Notes under the pieces: generated by a model
What the model was told of the DNA's origin: nothing
Seen by the model: the letters and a program-made list of their open reading frames with translations, nothing else
Databases searched by the model: none
Program-made: the position numbers and the translations under genes
Shown here: positions 9,372 to 18,276 of the stretch, in pieces
Numbering within the stretch: position 1 is the stretch's first letter
Layout of the letters: each line of letters starts with the position of its first letter
Assembly: GCF_003390375.1 (NCBI RefSeq)
Contig: NZ_QUOT01000001.1
Coordinates: 1,674,001 to 1,738,000, forward strand
Reading direction: 5' to 3'
DNA: 64,000 bases
DNA from: Thalassotalea euphylliae
Lineage (GTDB): Bacteria > Pseudomonadota > Gammaproteobacteria > Enterobacterales > Alteromonadaceae

Positions 9372-9722
9372 ATGCCCCATTGCATTATCGAACACGCCAG
9401 TACACTTGATAGCAACAAGCTTGTTTCAGCCGTTTTTCAAGGAGCATTGGCAAGTAACCAATTTGAGCCTGACGGCAGCGATATTAAAGTCAGGGCTATT
9501 AGCTTTAACAGCTATCAAGTAGGCAGTAACCAATCAAAAAAGAGCCCATCAGACTTTATTCATATCACACTCAAAATACTTTCAGGTCGCAGTGAAGAGC
9601 AAAAACAACTGCTAAGTAAAAGTGTATTGAACGCGCTTAACACGCGAGTACGGAATAGCTGTGAAATCACAATCGAAGTGGTTGATATAGATAGAGCTAG
9701 CTACCTGAAAGCCAAGTGCTAG
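9372..9722 (+). CDS. 5-carboxymethyl-2-hydroxymuconate isomerase-like tautomerase
   Basis: 116 residues starting MPHCIIEH. The N-terminal proline exposed after Met removal is the catalytic base of the tautomerase superfamily. FIHITLKILSGRSEEQKQLLS aligns well with the FVHMTLKIGAGRS region of CHMI (HpaF), whose usual length is about 126. That enzyme acts in homoprotocatechuate degradation, but no other hpa gene is near, so the substrate here is unknown. It stands between srmB and a DoxX-like gene on the same strand, 82 bases apart, and may be co-transcribed with the latter. Confidence 0.8.
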   Translation: MPHCIIEHASTLDSNKLVSAVFQGALASNQFEPDGSDIKVRAISFNSYQVGSNQSKKSPSDFIHITLKILSGRSEEQKQLLSKSVLNALNTRVRNSCEITIEVVDIDRASYLKAKC

Positions 9723-9804
9723 CAGCTAAGCATTTATCCATATTCGTTGGCTCTTAAACTATCCCCCCAACAACGAACGAGCAAGTGACAACAAGGAACT
9801 AGTT

Positions 9805-10176
9805 ATGTCATCCATTCAAATCGCCAGAATTATTGTCAGTTTTAGCTGGATTTACCATGGCCTTTTTCCCAAGCTTGTACATATTGCACCGCTTGAAAAA
9901 CAGATGACAGCCAGCTTTGGATTTTCAGCAGAGTACTCATATCTTATTACCAAAGCAGCTGGCGTCGGTGAAGTACTGTTTAGCATCACCTTATTTGTCT
10001 TTTATCGACACAAGCCTCTAGTTGTTCTAAATATTCTGGCCTTACTTGGTTTATTGGGGTTTGTTGCCATTATGCAGCCGCAACTGCTAATTGAAACTTT
10101 TAACCCAGTGACCACCAATATTTCCTTAATCGCACTAAGCGTTATCTTATTGAGTGAAAAGCAACACAGTAACTAG
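9805..10176 (+). CDS. DoxX-like small membrane protein
   Basis: 123 residues with four predicted membrane segments: about 5-20, 45-66, 70-92 and 98-117. The motif WIYHGLFPKL after the first segment is typical of the DoxX-like/DoxX_3 family, whose members often accompany oxidoreductases. The function is not known. AAGGA lies eight bases before the ATG. The preceding CHMI-like gene is on the same strand; the following gene is convergent. Confidence 0.7.
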   Translation: MSSIQIARIIVSFSWIYHGLFPKLVHIAPLEKQMTASFGFSAEYSYLITKAAGVGEVLFSITLFVFYRHKPLVVLNILALLGLLGFVAIMQPQLLIETFNPVTTNISLIALSVILLSEKQHSN

Positions 10177-10380
10177 ATGCTTGCTGGCTATTGCCATAAG
10201 CATTTCAACTATTACTGACATTTCAAGGCTGTTAACAATTGATAACGTGCGAACGGCATTGACGGCCAGCAGCGCTTAGCCACCAGCTTTCTCGTCGTAA
10301 ACAAAATCTACACATCGTCACTGCTAATGTTACCAGCGGGAAAGTTCGTAGCGGTGTCCTTACCGGTTTTTATCTCTAAT

Positions 10381-10851
10381 TTAATGAGGTTGATTTGCTG
10401 CTAAGCATGCACCTGTTATGGCTTGCCAATTGTGTGTTGCCACCCAGTCTTTACTCGCAACCCATGTACCTCCAACGGCAAACACATTATCGAGTGATAA
10501 ATAATCGGCTTTATTTTCAGCGGTCACGCCGCCCGTTGGGCAAAAACTAATATCTTGAAATATAGACGAAATTGATGACAAAAATTTTGCACCACCCGAT
10601 AACGCGGCAGGAAATAGCTTTAATTCTTGATAGCCAAACTCTCTTGCAAGCAAAATCTCACCTGTGTTTGATACGCCCGGCAATACCGGTAACCCGCATT
10701 GTGCGAGTTGTGTGAGCAATTTTTCAGAAACAGCGGGTGTAATAGTAAAGTCAGCTTTTGCCGCTATCGCTTGTTGTAAAATGTCAGCATTGGTTACCGT
10801 ACCTGCACCGACGATAAGATCTGGCAATTCAGTTTTAATGCGAGTAATCAC
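10381..10851 (-). pseudogene. eda: 5'-truncated KDPG/KHG aldolase
   Basis: The 156 residues match Eda from about residue 55 on: PDLIVGAGTV, TPAVSEKLL, GVSNTGEILLAREFGY, ELKLFPAALSGG (Schiff-base Lys), SFCPTGGV and AVGGTWVA. The first 55 or so residues, which hold the catalytic general-base Glu and adjacent Arg, are missing. Recognisable eda sequence begins at ALNVITRIK (10863), immediately inside the 3' end of the PEP-CTERM gene on the same strand. A GTG at 10851 could start a fragment, but it should not be an active aldolase. I read it as a deletion or recombination remnant of an Entner-Doudoroff gene. No N-terminal eda piece is visible upstream of the PEP-CTERM gene. Confidence 0.8.
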
Positions 10852-11458
10852 GTTTAAAGCTAGTAAAAAATAAACCGACTAAGGCTAATCCAAAGAGTGA
10901 AACTGAAACGGGATTCGGAATTTCAAATGAGCTCAGTGCCGCTCGATTTAACACCGAAGTAATACCAGAACTTTGCTCGGTAAATCTAATACTATTAAAG
11001 CCGTTACAGCAGTTTTCTAACCAATAAAATTCAAGCTGATGTAAGCCTTGGCTAAGACTTAGGTTTTCAATTTTAACCGTATCGCTGTGATTCCAATTAT
11101 ATGCCCACCACAGATCGGTGCTGTCTTTAAAAATTGAGATACCATCTACATAGACTTGAGCCCCTAAGCCGGCGTCTAAGCCAGCTTGTAGTGTCCAAAT
11201 AGTATCTTCTGCAAGATTCAGCTCAATGGTTAGATGACTAAAGGTTTGATTGCCCGACCATACCCGCTCAAATTCATCAAGCGACTGTGAATTGATATCA
11301 CCATCTAAATTCAGCCAGATGGTTTTCAAATCTAAACTGGAAAAATTGCCTGTAAAGCCTTGGGTTTCATAAGTAATTAATGCCGCCTGAGTTTTGAGAG
11401 AAACTGAACAGCAGCACAATATCAACCCCAATAACATGTTTGATAAACTAGCCTTCAT
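10835..11458 (-). CDS. PEP-CTERM-type exported protein, CCXG-like
   Basis: 207 residues from ATG 11458, chosen because AAGGAG lies eight bases upstream. It has an N-terminal signal peptide (to about QAA, residue 27), a beta-rich body with NCCNGFNSIRF (a CCxG motif), and a C-terminal sorting tail. The tail is IPNPVSVSLFGLALVGLFF followed by a basic residue, a variant of the PEP-CTERM signal (Pro motif, membrane helix, basic end). The last residues RDYSH appear to be read from the truncated eda sequence, so the native tail may have been altered by the same event. PEP-CTERM proteins are processed by exosortase and linked to exopolysaccharide; no exosortase gene is in view. Confidence 0.72.
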   Translation of the reverse strand: MKASLSNMLLGLILCCCSVSLKTQAALITYETQGFTGNFSSLDLKTIWLNLDGDINSQSLDEFERVWSGNQTFSHLTIELNLAEDTIWTLQAGLDAGLGAQVYVDGISIFKDSTDLWWAYNWNHSDTVKIENLSLSQGLHQLEFYWLENCCNGFNSIRFTEQSSGITSVLNRAALSSFEIPNPVSVSLFGLALVGLFFTSFKRDYSH

Positions 11459-11682
11459 CACAGCCACTCCTTACTGCTTACGAGGTTTCAAGCTCGTGTA
11501 TAGTTGTTAAAACGATAAGACATTACTGGCGATACACTGTTTAATTCACTCGCTAAGTAACGCTTTACACAATATTTGTTGAAGCAAAACTAACGCCAAT
11601 ATATTTAATCAATACCTTTCAAACAGTTAGACGATAAGGTGTGTGAACTAAAATAAGCTATTTGCACATTGCGAGAGATCAT

Positions 11683-11699
11683 CATTGCATTTTGCAATG
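11683..11699. promoter_or_regulatory. Palindrome upstream of the SnoaL-like gene
   Basis: A perfect 7-3-7 inverted repeat, CATTGCA TTT TGCAATG, lies 48 bases before the chosen start of the plus-strand gene. It could be an operator or a small hairpin in the leader. No family assignment is possible from sequence alone. Confidence 0.35.
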
Positions 11700-11747
11700 A
11701 AATATTGGGTCGAATGCCAAAATGGGAATATTATGAAAAGGTCACAA

Positions 11748-12194
11748 ATGAATGCCGATACAAATACCGATGTAAGTACCGAGGTAAATACTGACGGTAA
11801 GACAGTAAAGGCAACGATCGCATCACCTAAAGAGATAGTAAAACAGTGGGTTGCTGCATTTAATAAAGGTGACGCTGAGCTGCTGAGTAGTTTCTATCAC
11901 AGTGATGCGGTTAACCATCAAGTCGCAAATGAACCCGTTGTTGGCAGGCAAGCAATTTATCAAATGTTTCGCGAAGAATTCGCCAATGCCGAGATGGAAT
12001 GTATCGTCGACAATATTTTTCAAGACGGTGAATGGGCAATATTGGAATGGAAAGATCCGATTGGCTTAAGAGGCTGCGGCTTTTTCCATATTCAAAACGG
12101 TTTAATTGTGATGCAACGTGGATACTGGGATAAGCTGAGTTTTCTACAAGCACATAACTTACCCATTCCCTCAACTAAAAGTCCCAGTAACTAA
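11748..12194 (+). CDS. SnoaL-like / NTF2-fold protein
   Basis: 148 residues from ATG 11748, preceded by AAAAGG at a spacing of six bases; ATGs at 11733 and 11685 are alternatives. After a Thr/Asp-rich N-terminus (NTDVSTEVNTD) comes a typical SnoaL-like domain: VKQWVAAFNKGDAELLSSFYHSDAV, GRQAIYQMFREEFA, EWAILEWKD and GCGFFHIQNGLIVMQRGYWDKLSFL. This fold is used by many small-molecule isomerases, cyclases and binding proteins, so the actual role is unknown. It is monocistronic, with a terminator shared with the convergent neighbour. Confidence 0.72.
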   Translation: MNADTNTDVSTEVNTDGKTVKATIASPKEIVKQWVAAFNKGDAELLSSFYHSDAVNHQVANEPVVGRQAIYQMFREEFANAEMECIVDNIFQDGEWAILEWKDPIGLRGCGFFHIQNGLIVMQRGYWDKLSFLQAHNLPIPSTKSPSN

Positions 12195-12238
12195 AGTGCA
12201 CAGCCGTTTGCAATTAAACGCGAAAGAAAAGAAAAAAG

Positions 12239-12262
12239 AAAAGCCCATCGCTGGGCTTTTCG
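12239..12262. terminator. Bidirectional terminator between convergent genes
   Basis: The stem AAAAGCCCA/TGGGCTTTT with a short loop lies between the convergent SnoaL-like gene and the TIGR03545-type gene. Confidence 0.8.
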
Positions 12263-12327
12263 GTCTGGTGACTTGTAATGGTGACTGGCCTTGTCACTAG
12301 CTAAAGTAAAGATCTATTAAGCTAGTT

Positions 12328-14124
12328 TTAACCGCCAAATAACTTACCTAGCTTGTCTTTAATTTTGTCTTTCGCTTTATCTTCTAGCTTTTTACGTTGC
12401 TGTTTTACTACATCGTTATTCGCCAAATTCTCAAAGGCTTTATCGCTGTCACTAAGCAAGGCTTCAAAATCAAGTAATTCGCCTAACTGACCTTCACCAA
12501 GTGATAATGAACCTGCCATTTTATCGTTGAGCCCAGCTTGTAGCTCACTCTTAAAGCCTGCCAATTTCGTTTCTACTTGTTGTGCTAGTGCATTGCCCAA
12601 AATATTGTCTAAGTCTGAACTAACGCCCCAGTCAGGTGATAGCCAGTTACCATTAGCATTAACGGTTAACCCCAACGCTTGATTCGCTTTAAGGGCATCG
12701 AGTACCACATTGGCAATTTTTGAATCGGCACTACCATCAAATTGGCTACTGGCTAAATCAAAATCGCTGGTAAGTGCCAGCTCGCCATTATTAACCGACA
12801 TATTACCGACAACCGACAACAACGCAGACACCAGTTGCAGCGTTAGGTTATCGGTTTCTTGTAAGCCAATATTGTTAAGCGGTAGCTTAGCCAACTGCCA
12901 ATTACCTTGGCTAGTCAGTTGCTGGCTAGCATCTAATGAGAAATCCAGAGCCGCATCTAACTCTCCTTGACCTTGAATACCATCCGCAGCGATTTTGATA
13001 TCACTGGCCTTGTCGATTAGCCAATGTTGCATCGTAATATCGCTGAGCTTAGCTTGATAACGCGCATCACCTGCAACCACTTCTACACTGCCTTGTTTTA
13101 ACCAGAAATTAGGTAAGGGTGAGTCTTCCTCAAAGTGCACAAAGCGGCCTTGTTCTTTAGCAAGAGCTGTTTGCTCACTCGCTACCTTCTCACCATCACC
13201 TTTATTCGCGAGTAATGGCTTAACATGAGCAAACACAATATCTGCCCACTGGTAATATTCGCGCGCTTTTTCACCAAATAAAAGATGCGCAAAATCTTCC
13301 GCTTCTAGCGTTTGTAACTGGTATTGCTGTGAAATATTCTGCCAATCTTCACTCGGCGCATTTTTAAGCGCAACGACCTGCTCGCTTAACGTATTTTTAG
13401 CCGCAATAACATCTGCTTTTGCTCGTTTGATCTTCTCGCGCTCTTGCTTAAAGTCGGCTTTTAATTTGTCAAAATCTGCTTTGATTTTTTCAATATCAGC
13501 CAGTGACTTTACTTTTACGTCGCCTAAAGCTTTAACGCGAGCTTGGTAATCTTTTAAGGTTTCTTTGGTTGGTAATTTAGCTTTAGTGCGCTCAACCAAA
13601 TCTTTTTCTTGCTGATAAGTGGCCTCCAGTGCTTTGGCTCGTTGCACCGTCAGTAAGTTACTTTGCGCCAGCAGCTCGTTGGGATCAGGTAAATTGGCCT
13701 GTATATCGCCTTGCCACTGCTCAGTCATATTACCAATCGCAGATTCGTCTGGCGCTCGATAAACACGGCCAGCCGATTGACGGGCAGTATTAAATCTCAA
13801 CGCCTTAACTTCAACATTTTCAACAATGGTTTTACCAAATAAGAATGGCCACAAATCAACGCTTGCGTCTGCATGTTCAAAAGCGACCATGTTTTGTTCT
13901 GGTGCTTTGGGGTCGGTTGCTTGCAGCTGCCAAATTTCGACACCAAAAGGTGCGAAGTTTACATCGACTCTGCCAACATTCACTTCTGCACCAGTGTAAT
14001 TGCCACCGAAGCGTTCAATCGCCATTTTGGCAATCGGCCCAGCAAATAGCACCACAGAGCCAAGAATAAGTGCCAGAATAACTACAAAAGCGATTAGCCC
14101 TTGCCAGCGGATCACTTTGCTCAT
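12328..14124 (-). CDS. TIGR03545-family envelope protein (AsmA-like)
   Basis: 598 residues with one N-terminal membrane anchor (about 8-30). The next segment, YTGAEVNVGRVDVNFAPFGVEIWQLQATDP, resembles the start of AsmA-type lipid-transport proteins. Residues about 170-270 form a charged, Lys/Glu-rich coiled coil. A beta-rich C-terminal half ends in a basic tail. I recognise the family as the conserved hypothetical TIGR03545; its function is unknown. The start ATG overlaps the stop of the partner gene by four bases (ATGA), so the two are translationally coupled and probably work together at the inner membrane. Confidence 0.8.
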   Translation of the reverse strand: MSKVIRWQGLIAFVVILALILGSVVLFAGPIAKMAIERFGGNYTGAEVNVGRVDVNFAPFGVEIWQLQATDPKAPEQNMVAFEHADASVDLWPFLFGKTIVENVEVKALRFNTARQSAGRVYRAPDESAIGNMTEQWQGDIQANLPDPNELLAQSNLLTVQRAKALEATYQQEKDLVERTKAKLPTKETLKDYQARVKALGDVKVKSLADIEKIKADFDKLKADFKQEREKIKRAKADVIAAKNTLSEQVVALKNAPSEDWQNISQQYQLQTLEAEDFAHLLFGEKAREYYQWADIVFAHVKPLLANKGDGEKVASEQTALAKEQGRFVHFEEDSPLPNFWLKQGSVEVVAGDARYQAKLSDITMQHWLIDKASDIKIAADGIQGQGELDAALDFSLDASQQLTSQGNWQLAKLPLNNIGLQETDNLTLQLVSALLSVVGNMSVNNGELALTSDFDLASSQFDGSADSKIANVVLDALKANQALGLTVNANGNWLSPDWGVSSDLDNILGNALAQQVETKLAGFKSELQAGLNDKMAGSLSLGEGQLGELLDFEALLSDSDKAFENLANNDVVKQQRKKLEDKAKDKIKDKLGKLFGG

Positions 14125-14642
14125 GCTCGACCTCCCAGCTTTGGCAATTCCTGATAAATGGCAAATACCCGACTCGCTTTGAGAGCCTTGACTATCGCCA
14201 AACGCTCGAAGAAGGCTTTGATATGTTCGCGATATTTATCAATTAACACTTTAGTGACAAAGTACAGCGGAATAGCCAAGACACTACCAAGTATTAACGC
14301 CCCTAAGTTGAAGGTATGGTGTAGTTGCGCCAGCTTAAATACGCCAAATTGATACAAGCCAGTAAATAAGCTTTGCAAACTGGCGTTGGTTAATAAGCTT
14401 TCACCAATATTGGTGATGGTAGTGTTGAGCATCACCCTCAACCCTTCAAATACTGTGATGGCCACTAAAAACGACGCTAAGTGCACGCGAATCAGCAGTA
14501 CAACAAATAAAATGAAAAAGGCTTGTAACGAAAGCAAAGGAGATAATGCAAAAATGAGTGCTAACGCGACCGCGGCAGCAATTTGGCGTGTTGAATTTTC
14601 CGAATGTAACGCCTGAAATAACTTAGCTAAAATTGTGAGCAT
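14121..14642 (-). CDS. TIGR03546-family membrane protein
   Basis: 173 residues from ATG 14642, which has AGGAG five bases upstream. There are several hydrophobic segments (about 18-36, 38-60 and 110-132) and a C-terminal cytoplasmic amphipathic stretch. It belongs to the conserved family that always accompanies TIGR03545 and distantly recalls DUF2062 membrane proteins. No biochemical role is known to me. It is the first gene of the two-gene operon. Confidence 0.78.
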   Translation of the reverse strand: MLTILAKLFQALHSENSTRQIAAAVALALIFALSPLLSLQAFFILFVVLLIRVHLASFLVAITVFEGLRVMLNTTITNIGESLLTNASLQSLFTGLYQFGVFKLAQLHHTFNLGALILGSVLAIPLYFVTKVLIDKYREHIKAFFERLAIVKALKASRVFAIYQELPKLGGRA

Positions 14643-14761
14643 ATACTCTCCTGTCACTCACGAGGTTAAAGAACAATATTATCAGTAAGATAGTTATAAA
14701 GCACGAAAGCTACAAGATGAGCCTTCGCGCTTTATCTTACCGTGAACTTAACCAGGGCGTG

Positions 14762-15541
14762 TTAATCTTGTTCACGACGGGTAAAGACAAAATCATCGCC
14801 TTTGGTTAATTCTTCATTATAGCTATAGCCAGCTAAGTCAAAACCTTTCAGCTGTTCAACGTCAGTAATTTGATTTTGAATAATATAACGCGCCATTAAC
14901 CCACGAGCTTTTTTAGCAAAGAAACTGATCATTTTGTATTGACCGTTTTTCCAGTCTTTAAACTGTGGAGTGATTAAACGCTCAGCCATTAACGACTTTT
15001 TCTTCACAGACTTAAAGTACTCTGTTGAGGCAAGGTTAACTAGCACTTGATCACCTTGAGCAGACAATGCTTCGTTCACTTTGTCTGTGATAATCTCACC
15101 CCAGAACTGATACAAATTCGTGCCGCGATCATTAGCCAGTTTAGTGCCCATTTCTAGGCGGTAAGCTTGCATTAAATCAAGCGGTTTTAATAAACCGTAT
15201 AGGCCTGACAAAATTCGCAAGTGCTGCTGAGCAAAGTCAAAATCTTGTTCAGAAAAGCTTGCAGCATCTAAGCCGGTGTAAACGTCACCATTAAACGCAA
15301 GCACCGCTTGGCGTGCATTATCTTGAGTAAAAGGCGTTGCCCACTCACCAAAACGCGCGGCATTTAAGCCCGCTATTTTGTCACTTACGCCCATAAGCGA
15401 ACTAATATCGGCTGGTGTTAGTGTTTTACACACATCTATTAACGCTTGGCTGTGCTCCAGCAGCTCTGGCTGTGTACGGCTTTGCGTTGCCAGTGGTGAT
15501 TCGTAATCTAAATTTTTTGCAGGTGAGACAACAATTAACAT
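14762..15541 (-). CDS. yaaA: Peroxide stress protein YaaA
   Basis: 259 residues from ATG 15541 (MLIVVSPAKNLDYESPL); E. coli YaaA is 258. Family motifs include SPAKNLD at the start, FNGDVYTGLDA, LRILSGLYGLLKPLD and FKDWKNGQYKMISFFAKKARGLMARY. YaaA binds DNA and limits intracellular iron and oxidative damage under peroxide stress. AAGGCG stands upstream of the chosen start. The gene stands alone here; OxyR control is known in E. coli, but I saw no clear site. Confidence 0.95.
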   Translation of the reverse strand: MLIVVSPAKNLDYESPLATQSRTQPELLEHSQALIDVCKTLTPADISSLMGVSDKIAGLNAARFGEWATPFTQDNARQAVLAFNGDVYTGLDAASFSEQDFDFAQQHLRILSGLYGLLKPLDLMQAYRLEMGTKLANDRGTNLYQFWGEIITDKVNEALSAQGDQVLVNLASTEYFKSVKKKSLMAERLITPQFKDWKNGQYKMISFFAKKARGLMARYIIQNQITDVEQLKGFDLAGYSYNEELTKGDDFVFTRREQD

Positions 15542-15714
15542 AAATATCGCCTTTTCAATCAATTAATGGTGACACTATACCACAGCAGATTTTACGTAAA
15601 CATGGCAGATGCCTGCTAAATAATTGATAAGAGTCATCAACAAAATAGAACATAAGTCTTCAGCAAAATAGAACATGAATCTTTAACACAATTAAATGTC
15701 AGCAATCTGGAAAA

Positions 15715-15948
15715 CTACACAAAGCTAAGCGTTAAAATGCCATTATTGAGCAATCGGTCAATTATTCTTAATAATTCCAATTTATTCTTGGCTAAGCGGT
15801 AGGCAAAGCGCCGTAAATTTGATAAAAATACGGCAACAAACCACTTGTTATCGGTTAAATAACCAACAGTCTCAAACAACTCAACAGCAGATTGTTGTAA
15901 TTTTTCATCATCTGGCCGATCACTCTGTTTTTCATATTCATATTTCAT
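15715..15948 (-). CDS. Hypothetical small protein divergent from tal
   Basis: A 77-codon frame with coding-like composition and helical, Leu-rich character (FLSNLRRFAYRLAKNKLELLRIIDRLL). I do not recognise a family. Its start lies only 14 bases from the tal start on the other strand, so its coding sequence would overlap the tal promoter and its own ribosome site is poor. It may be real, a remnant, or an artefact of tal leader sequence. Confidence 0.3.
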   Translation of the reverse strand: MKYEYEKQSDRPDDEKLQQSAVELFETVGYLTDNKWFVAVFLSNLRRFAYRLAKNKLELLRIIDRLLNNGILTLSFV

Positions 15949-15962
15949 GTAGAGGAAAATCC

Positions 15963-16913
15963 ATGAATCAATTAGATCAACTAAAGCAAATGACGACAGT
16001 TGTTGCCGATACTGGTGATATTGAAGCCATTGCTAAATTTCAGCCGCAAGACGCAACGACTAACCCGTCTTTACTATTAAAAGCTGCATCACTACCAGCA
16101 TATCAGCCGTTACTAGAACAAGCTTGCGCTTGGGCAAAAGCGCAATCAGATGACGCCGCTCAGCAAGTTATCGATGCTGCTGATAAATTGTCTGTGCTTA
16201 TCGGTTTAGAGATTTTGAAAGTTGTACCTGGCCGTATTTCAACTGAAGTTGATGCACGTTTATCGTTTGACACTGCTGCAAGTGTCGCAAAAGCAGAAAA
16301 GTTAATCGCACTTTATAACGAAGCAGGTATTAGCAACGATCGTATTTTGATCAAGCTTGCTTCAACGTGGGAAGGCATTAAAGCAGCTGAAATTCTAGAA
16401 AAGAAAGGTATCAACTGTAACTTAACCTTGTTATTTAGCTTTGCACAAGCACAAGCCTGTGCTGAAGCCGGTGTTTACTTAATCTCGCCATTCGTCGGTC
16501 GTATCTTAGATTGGTTTAAAGCAAACACTGATAAGAAAGAGTATGCGCCGTTAGAAGATCCAGGCGTGGTTTCGGTTACTGAAATCTACAACTACTACAA
16601 GGCCAAAGGCTACAACACAGTTGTTATGGGTGCGAGCTTCAGAAACACAGGTGAAGTATTAGCGCTGGCTGGTTGTGATCGCTTAACCATTAGCCCGCAA
16701 TTAATGGATGAGCTTGCAGCAAGTGACTCGCCTGTCGAACAGCAGTTATCAAGCGAGCAAGCAGCAATTGCTGCCGAGCCTGCACTAACCGAACAAGCAT
16801 TCCGCTGGGCAATGAACCAAGATGCAATGGCGACTGAAAAATTAGCTGAAGGTATTCGCAATTTTGCTGTTGACCAAGAAAAACTTGAGCGTCAGTTAGC
16901 TGAATTATTTTAA
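15963..16913 (+). CDS. tal: Transaldolase
   Basis: 316 residues (E. coli TalB 317) from ATG 15963, preceded by AGAGGA at six bases. Family signatures are TTVVADTGDIEAIAKFQPQDATTNPSLLLKAA near the start, the Schiff-base lysine in ILIKLASTWEGIKAAE (about residue 131), GINCNLTLLFSFAQA and VVMGASFRNTGEV. It transfers dihydroxyacetone units between sedoheptulose-7-phosphate and glyceraldehyde-3-phosphate in the cytoplasmic pentose phosphate pathway. A terminator-like hairpin follows. Confidence 0.97.
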   Translation: MNQLDQLKQMTTVVADTGDIEAIAKFQPQDATTNPSLLLKAASLPAYQPLLEQACAWAKAQSDDAAQQVIDAADKLSVLIGLEILKVVPGRISTEVDARLSFDTAASVAKAEKLIALYNEAGISNDRILIKLASTWEGIKAAEILEKKGINCNLTLLFSFAQAQACAEAGVYLISPFVGRILDWFKANTDKKEYAPLEDPGVVSVTEIYNYYKAKGYNTVVMGASFRNTGEVLALAGCDRLTISPQLMDELAASDSPVEQQLSSEQAAIAAEPALTEQAFRWAMNQDAMATEKLAEGIRNFAVDQEKLERQLAELF

Positions 16914-16963
16914 TCTATACGGGCCAAATTGATTCGCTTAACTAAGCGAAAATTTGCGTCAAT

Positions 16964-17008
16964 AAAAGGTGGCTTAGTTCGTTTTTACAACGACAGCCGC
17001 CTTTTTTA
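16964..17008 (+). terminator. Terminator after tal
   Basis: AAAGGTGGCT and CAGCCGCCTTT form an imperfect stem with inner CG pairing and end in a T-run, 50 bases past the tal stop. Confidence 0.65.
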
Positions 17009-17297
17009 TTGCCCTTTCAAAATTCCCAAGTACGTTGATTCAAACTATTCGCCAAGCCTTATTTATAAAGTACTAACGCTACCCTGTCGCGCGAAGTACC
17101 TTGCTTATTTTTCGTTTTTCGTAACCCTAATTTGAGACTTTTTATTAACACTTTGAACCAAATCAAATTTGTGACTTTGTGTAACCAATTAGTAATCAAT
17201 GTTCATTTTTCTGTCAAAAAAAGATCACAAAAACTGTTTTATTATGCGCGCAGGTGTGATATTTAAAACATGCAGTTGTAGAAAAAAGGAGCATTCC
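17009..17297. other. Intergenic region before the DUF3545 gene
   Basis: AT-rich sequence without a credible gene on either strand. It ends in the AAAAGGAG ribosome site of the following small gene and must hold its promoter. I saw nothing else in it. Confidence 0.45.
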
Positions 17298-17471
17298 ATG
17301 GATAAACTTCAAGCAGTATTGGACTCGTTCGAAAAACAGCCGAAGGCCAAAGCAAGTACTAACAAAAAACGTAAGTGGCGTGAAATTGAACAACTGAAAG
17401 AGAAGTTCCAACTAGAGAAAGAATTGAGGGCTTATGAAGACTCGTTGGAATATATGTTAGATGAATTTTAA
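17298..17471 (+). CDS. DUF3545-family small protein
   Basis: 57 residues from ATG 17298, with AAAAGGAG seven bases upstream. The core KKRKWREIEQLKEKFQLEKEL is the signature of the DUF3545 family, a short basic-then-acidic helical protein widespread in Shewanella, Vibrio and relatives. The acidic C-terminus is YEDSLEYMLDEF. No function is known to me; the charge pattern would suit nucleic-acid or protein binding. A longer in-frame start at 17199 exists but lacks a ribosome site. Confidence 0.78.
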   Translation: MDKLQAVLDSFEKQPKAKASTNKKRKWREIEQLKEKFQLEKELRAYEDSLEYMLDEF

Positions 17472-17529
17472 GCGCTATTAATTAACTAATTAAACATTAA
17501 CAAAGCTAAATAAAATCAACTAATCATGC

Positions 17530-17558
17530 AAAAACCCGGTATCGCCGGGTTTTTTATT
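17530..17558 (+). terminator. Terminator after the DUF3545 gene
   Basis: The stem AAAACCCGG/CCGGGTTTT with loop TATCG is followed by a T-run. Confidence 0.9.
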
Positions 17559-17637
17559 GCTTCTTGTAAAAAGCAGCTTGTGAGTAACCGCTCAGGCTAG
17601 CGATAATAGCTAGCTATTTCCATTCACTTACATTGTT

Positions 17638-18144
17638 ATGCATTATGTTGGCTTGGGCTCGCTCGACGCCCCAATTTATTTTTATATCGAAAATACTCCT
17701 CCGCTTCCTTTTTATCAAAACCTCGATGAAATGTATGATATGCAAGGAGAAGATATCTATCAGATTGGCCAACAAACGGGTAACCATTGGCGAAAAGTTT
17801 TCAATGTTTTTGCTAAATTAGAGTTTGAACGCAACCCTGGTGACTTTAAGACTTGGCAACAACTAAGAGATACTAATTTGCTGCATAGCGACAGCCAGCA
17901 GTGTTTATTATTTAATGGCAGTGAGTCATATCAACCAACAAGCGCTAATCACATGGAAAGAATTCACATTGTGATTGGCAAAACCTATGCAGATAAATTA
18001 GGGGTTGCCGCTTGTTGTCAGTGGTTAAACGAATTTTTTGCTATCAACACAAACACTCGAACAATTGTCTGTCCTTATTTCGATTATCGACAGTTATCGA
18101 ATGTAAAAATCAGCCAATTAGTACGCCTAATTCAACAGCTATAA
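17638..18144 (+). CDS. Conserved-looking hypothetical protein
   Basis: 168 residues with no signal peptide or membrane segment. Visible stretches are YFYIENTPPLPFYQNL near the start, QTGNHWRKVFNVFAKLEF near 47-64, HIVIGKTYADKLG near 110 and CPYFDYRQLSNVKI near 150. The composition is that of a real cytoplasmic protein, but I cannot assign a family or function with confidence. It lies between two monocistronic small genes on the same strand. Confidence 0.65.
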   Translation: MHYVGLGSLDAPIYFYIENTPPLPFYQNLDEMYDMQGEDIYQIGQQTGNHWRKVFNVFAKLEFERNPGDFKTWQQLRDTNLLHSDSQQCLLFNGSESYQPTSANHMERIHIVIGKTYADKLGVAACCQWLNEFFAINTNTRTIVCPYFDYRQLSNVKISQLVRLIQQL

Positions 18145-18276
18145 GCGTTCATAATGTGTTATATGAATAAAGGTGTTAACAGGCTGTAAATATTAAAAAA
18201 TAAAGCTTGTTTAACGATTTTATACGAGGTAAATTTCGCCTCCAGTTTGTAATCAAATGTAATTGAAGTAAGTAAG

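Noticed and set aside
16929..17135. 68-codon plus-strand frame after tal
   Set aside because: It overlaps the tal terminator hairpin, has no ribosome site and has an implausible composition.
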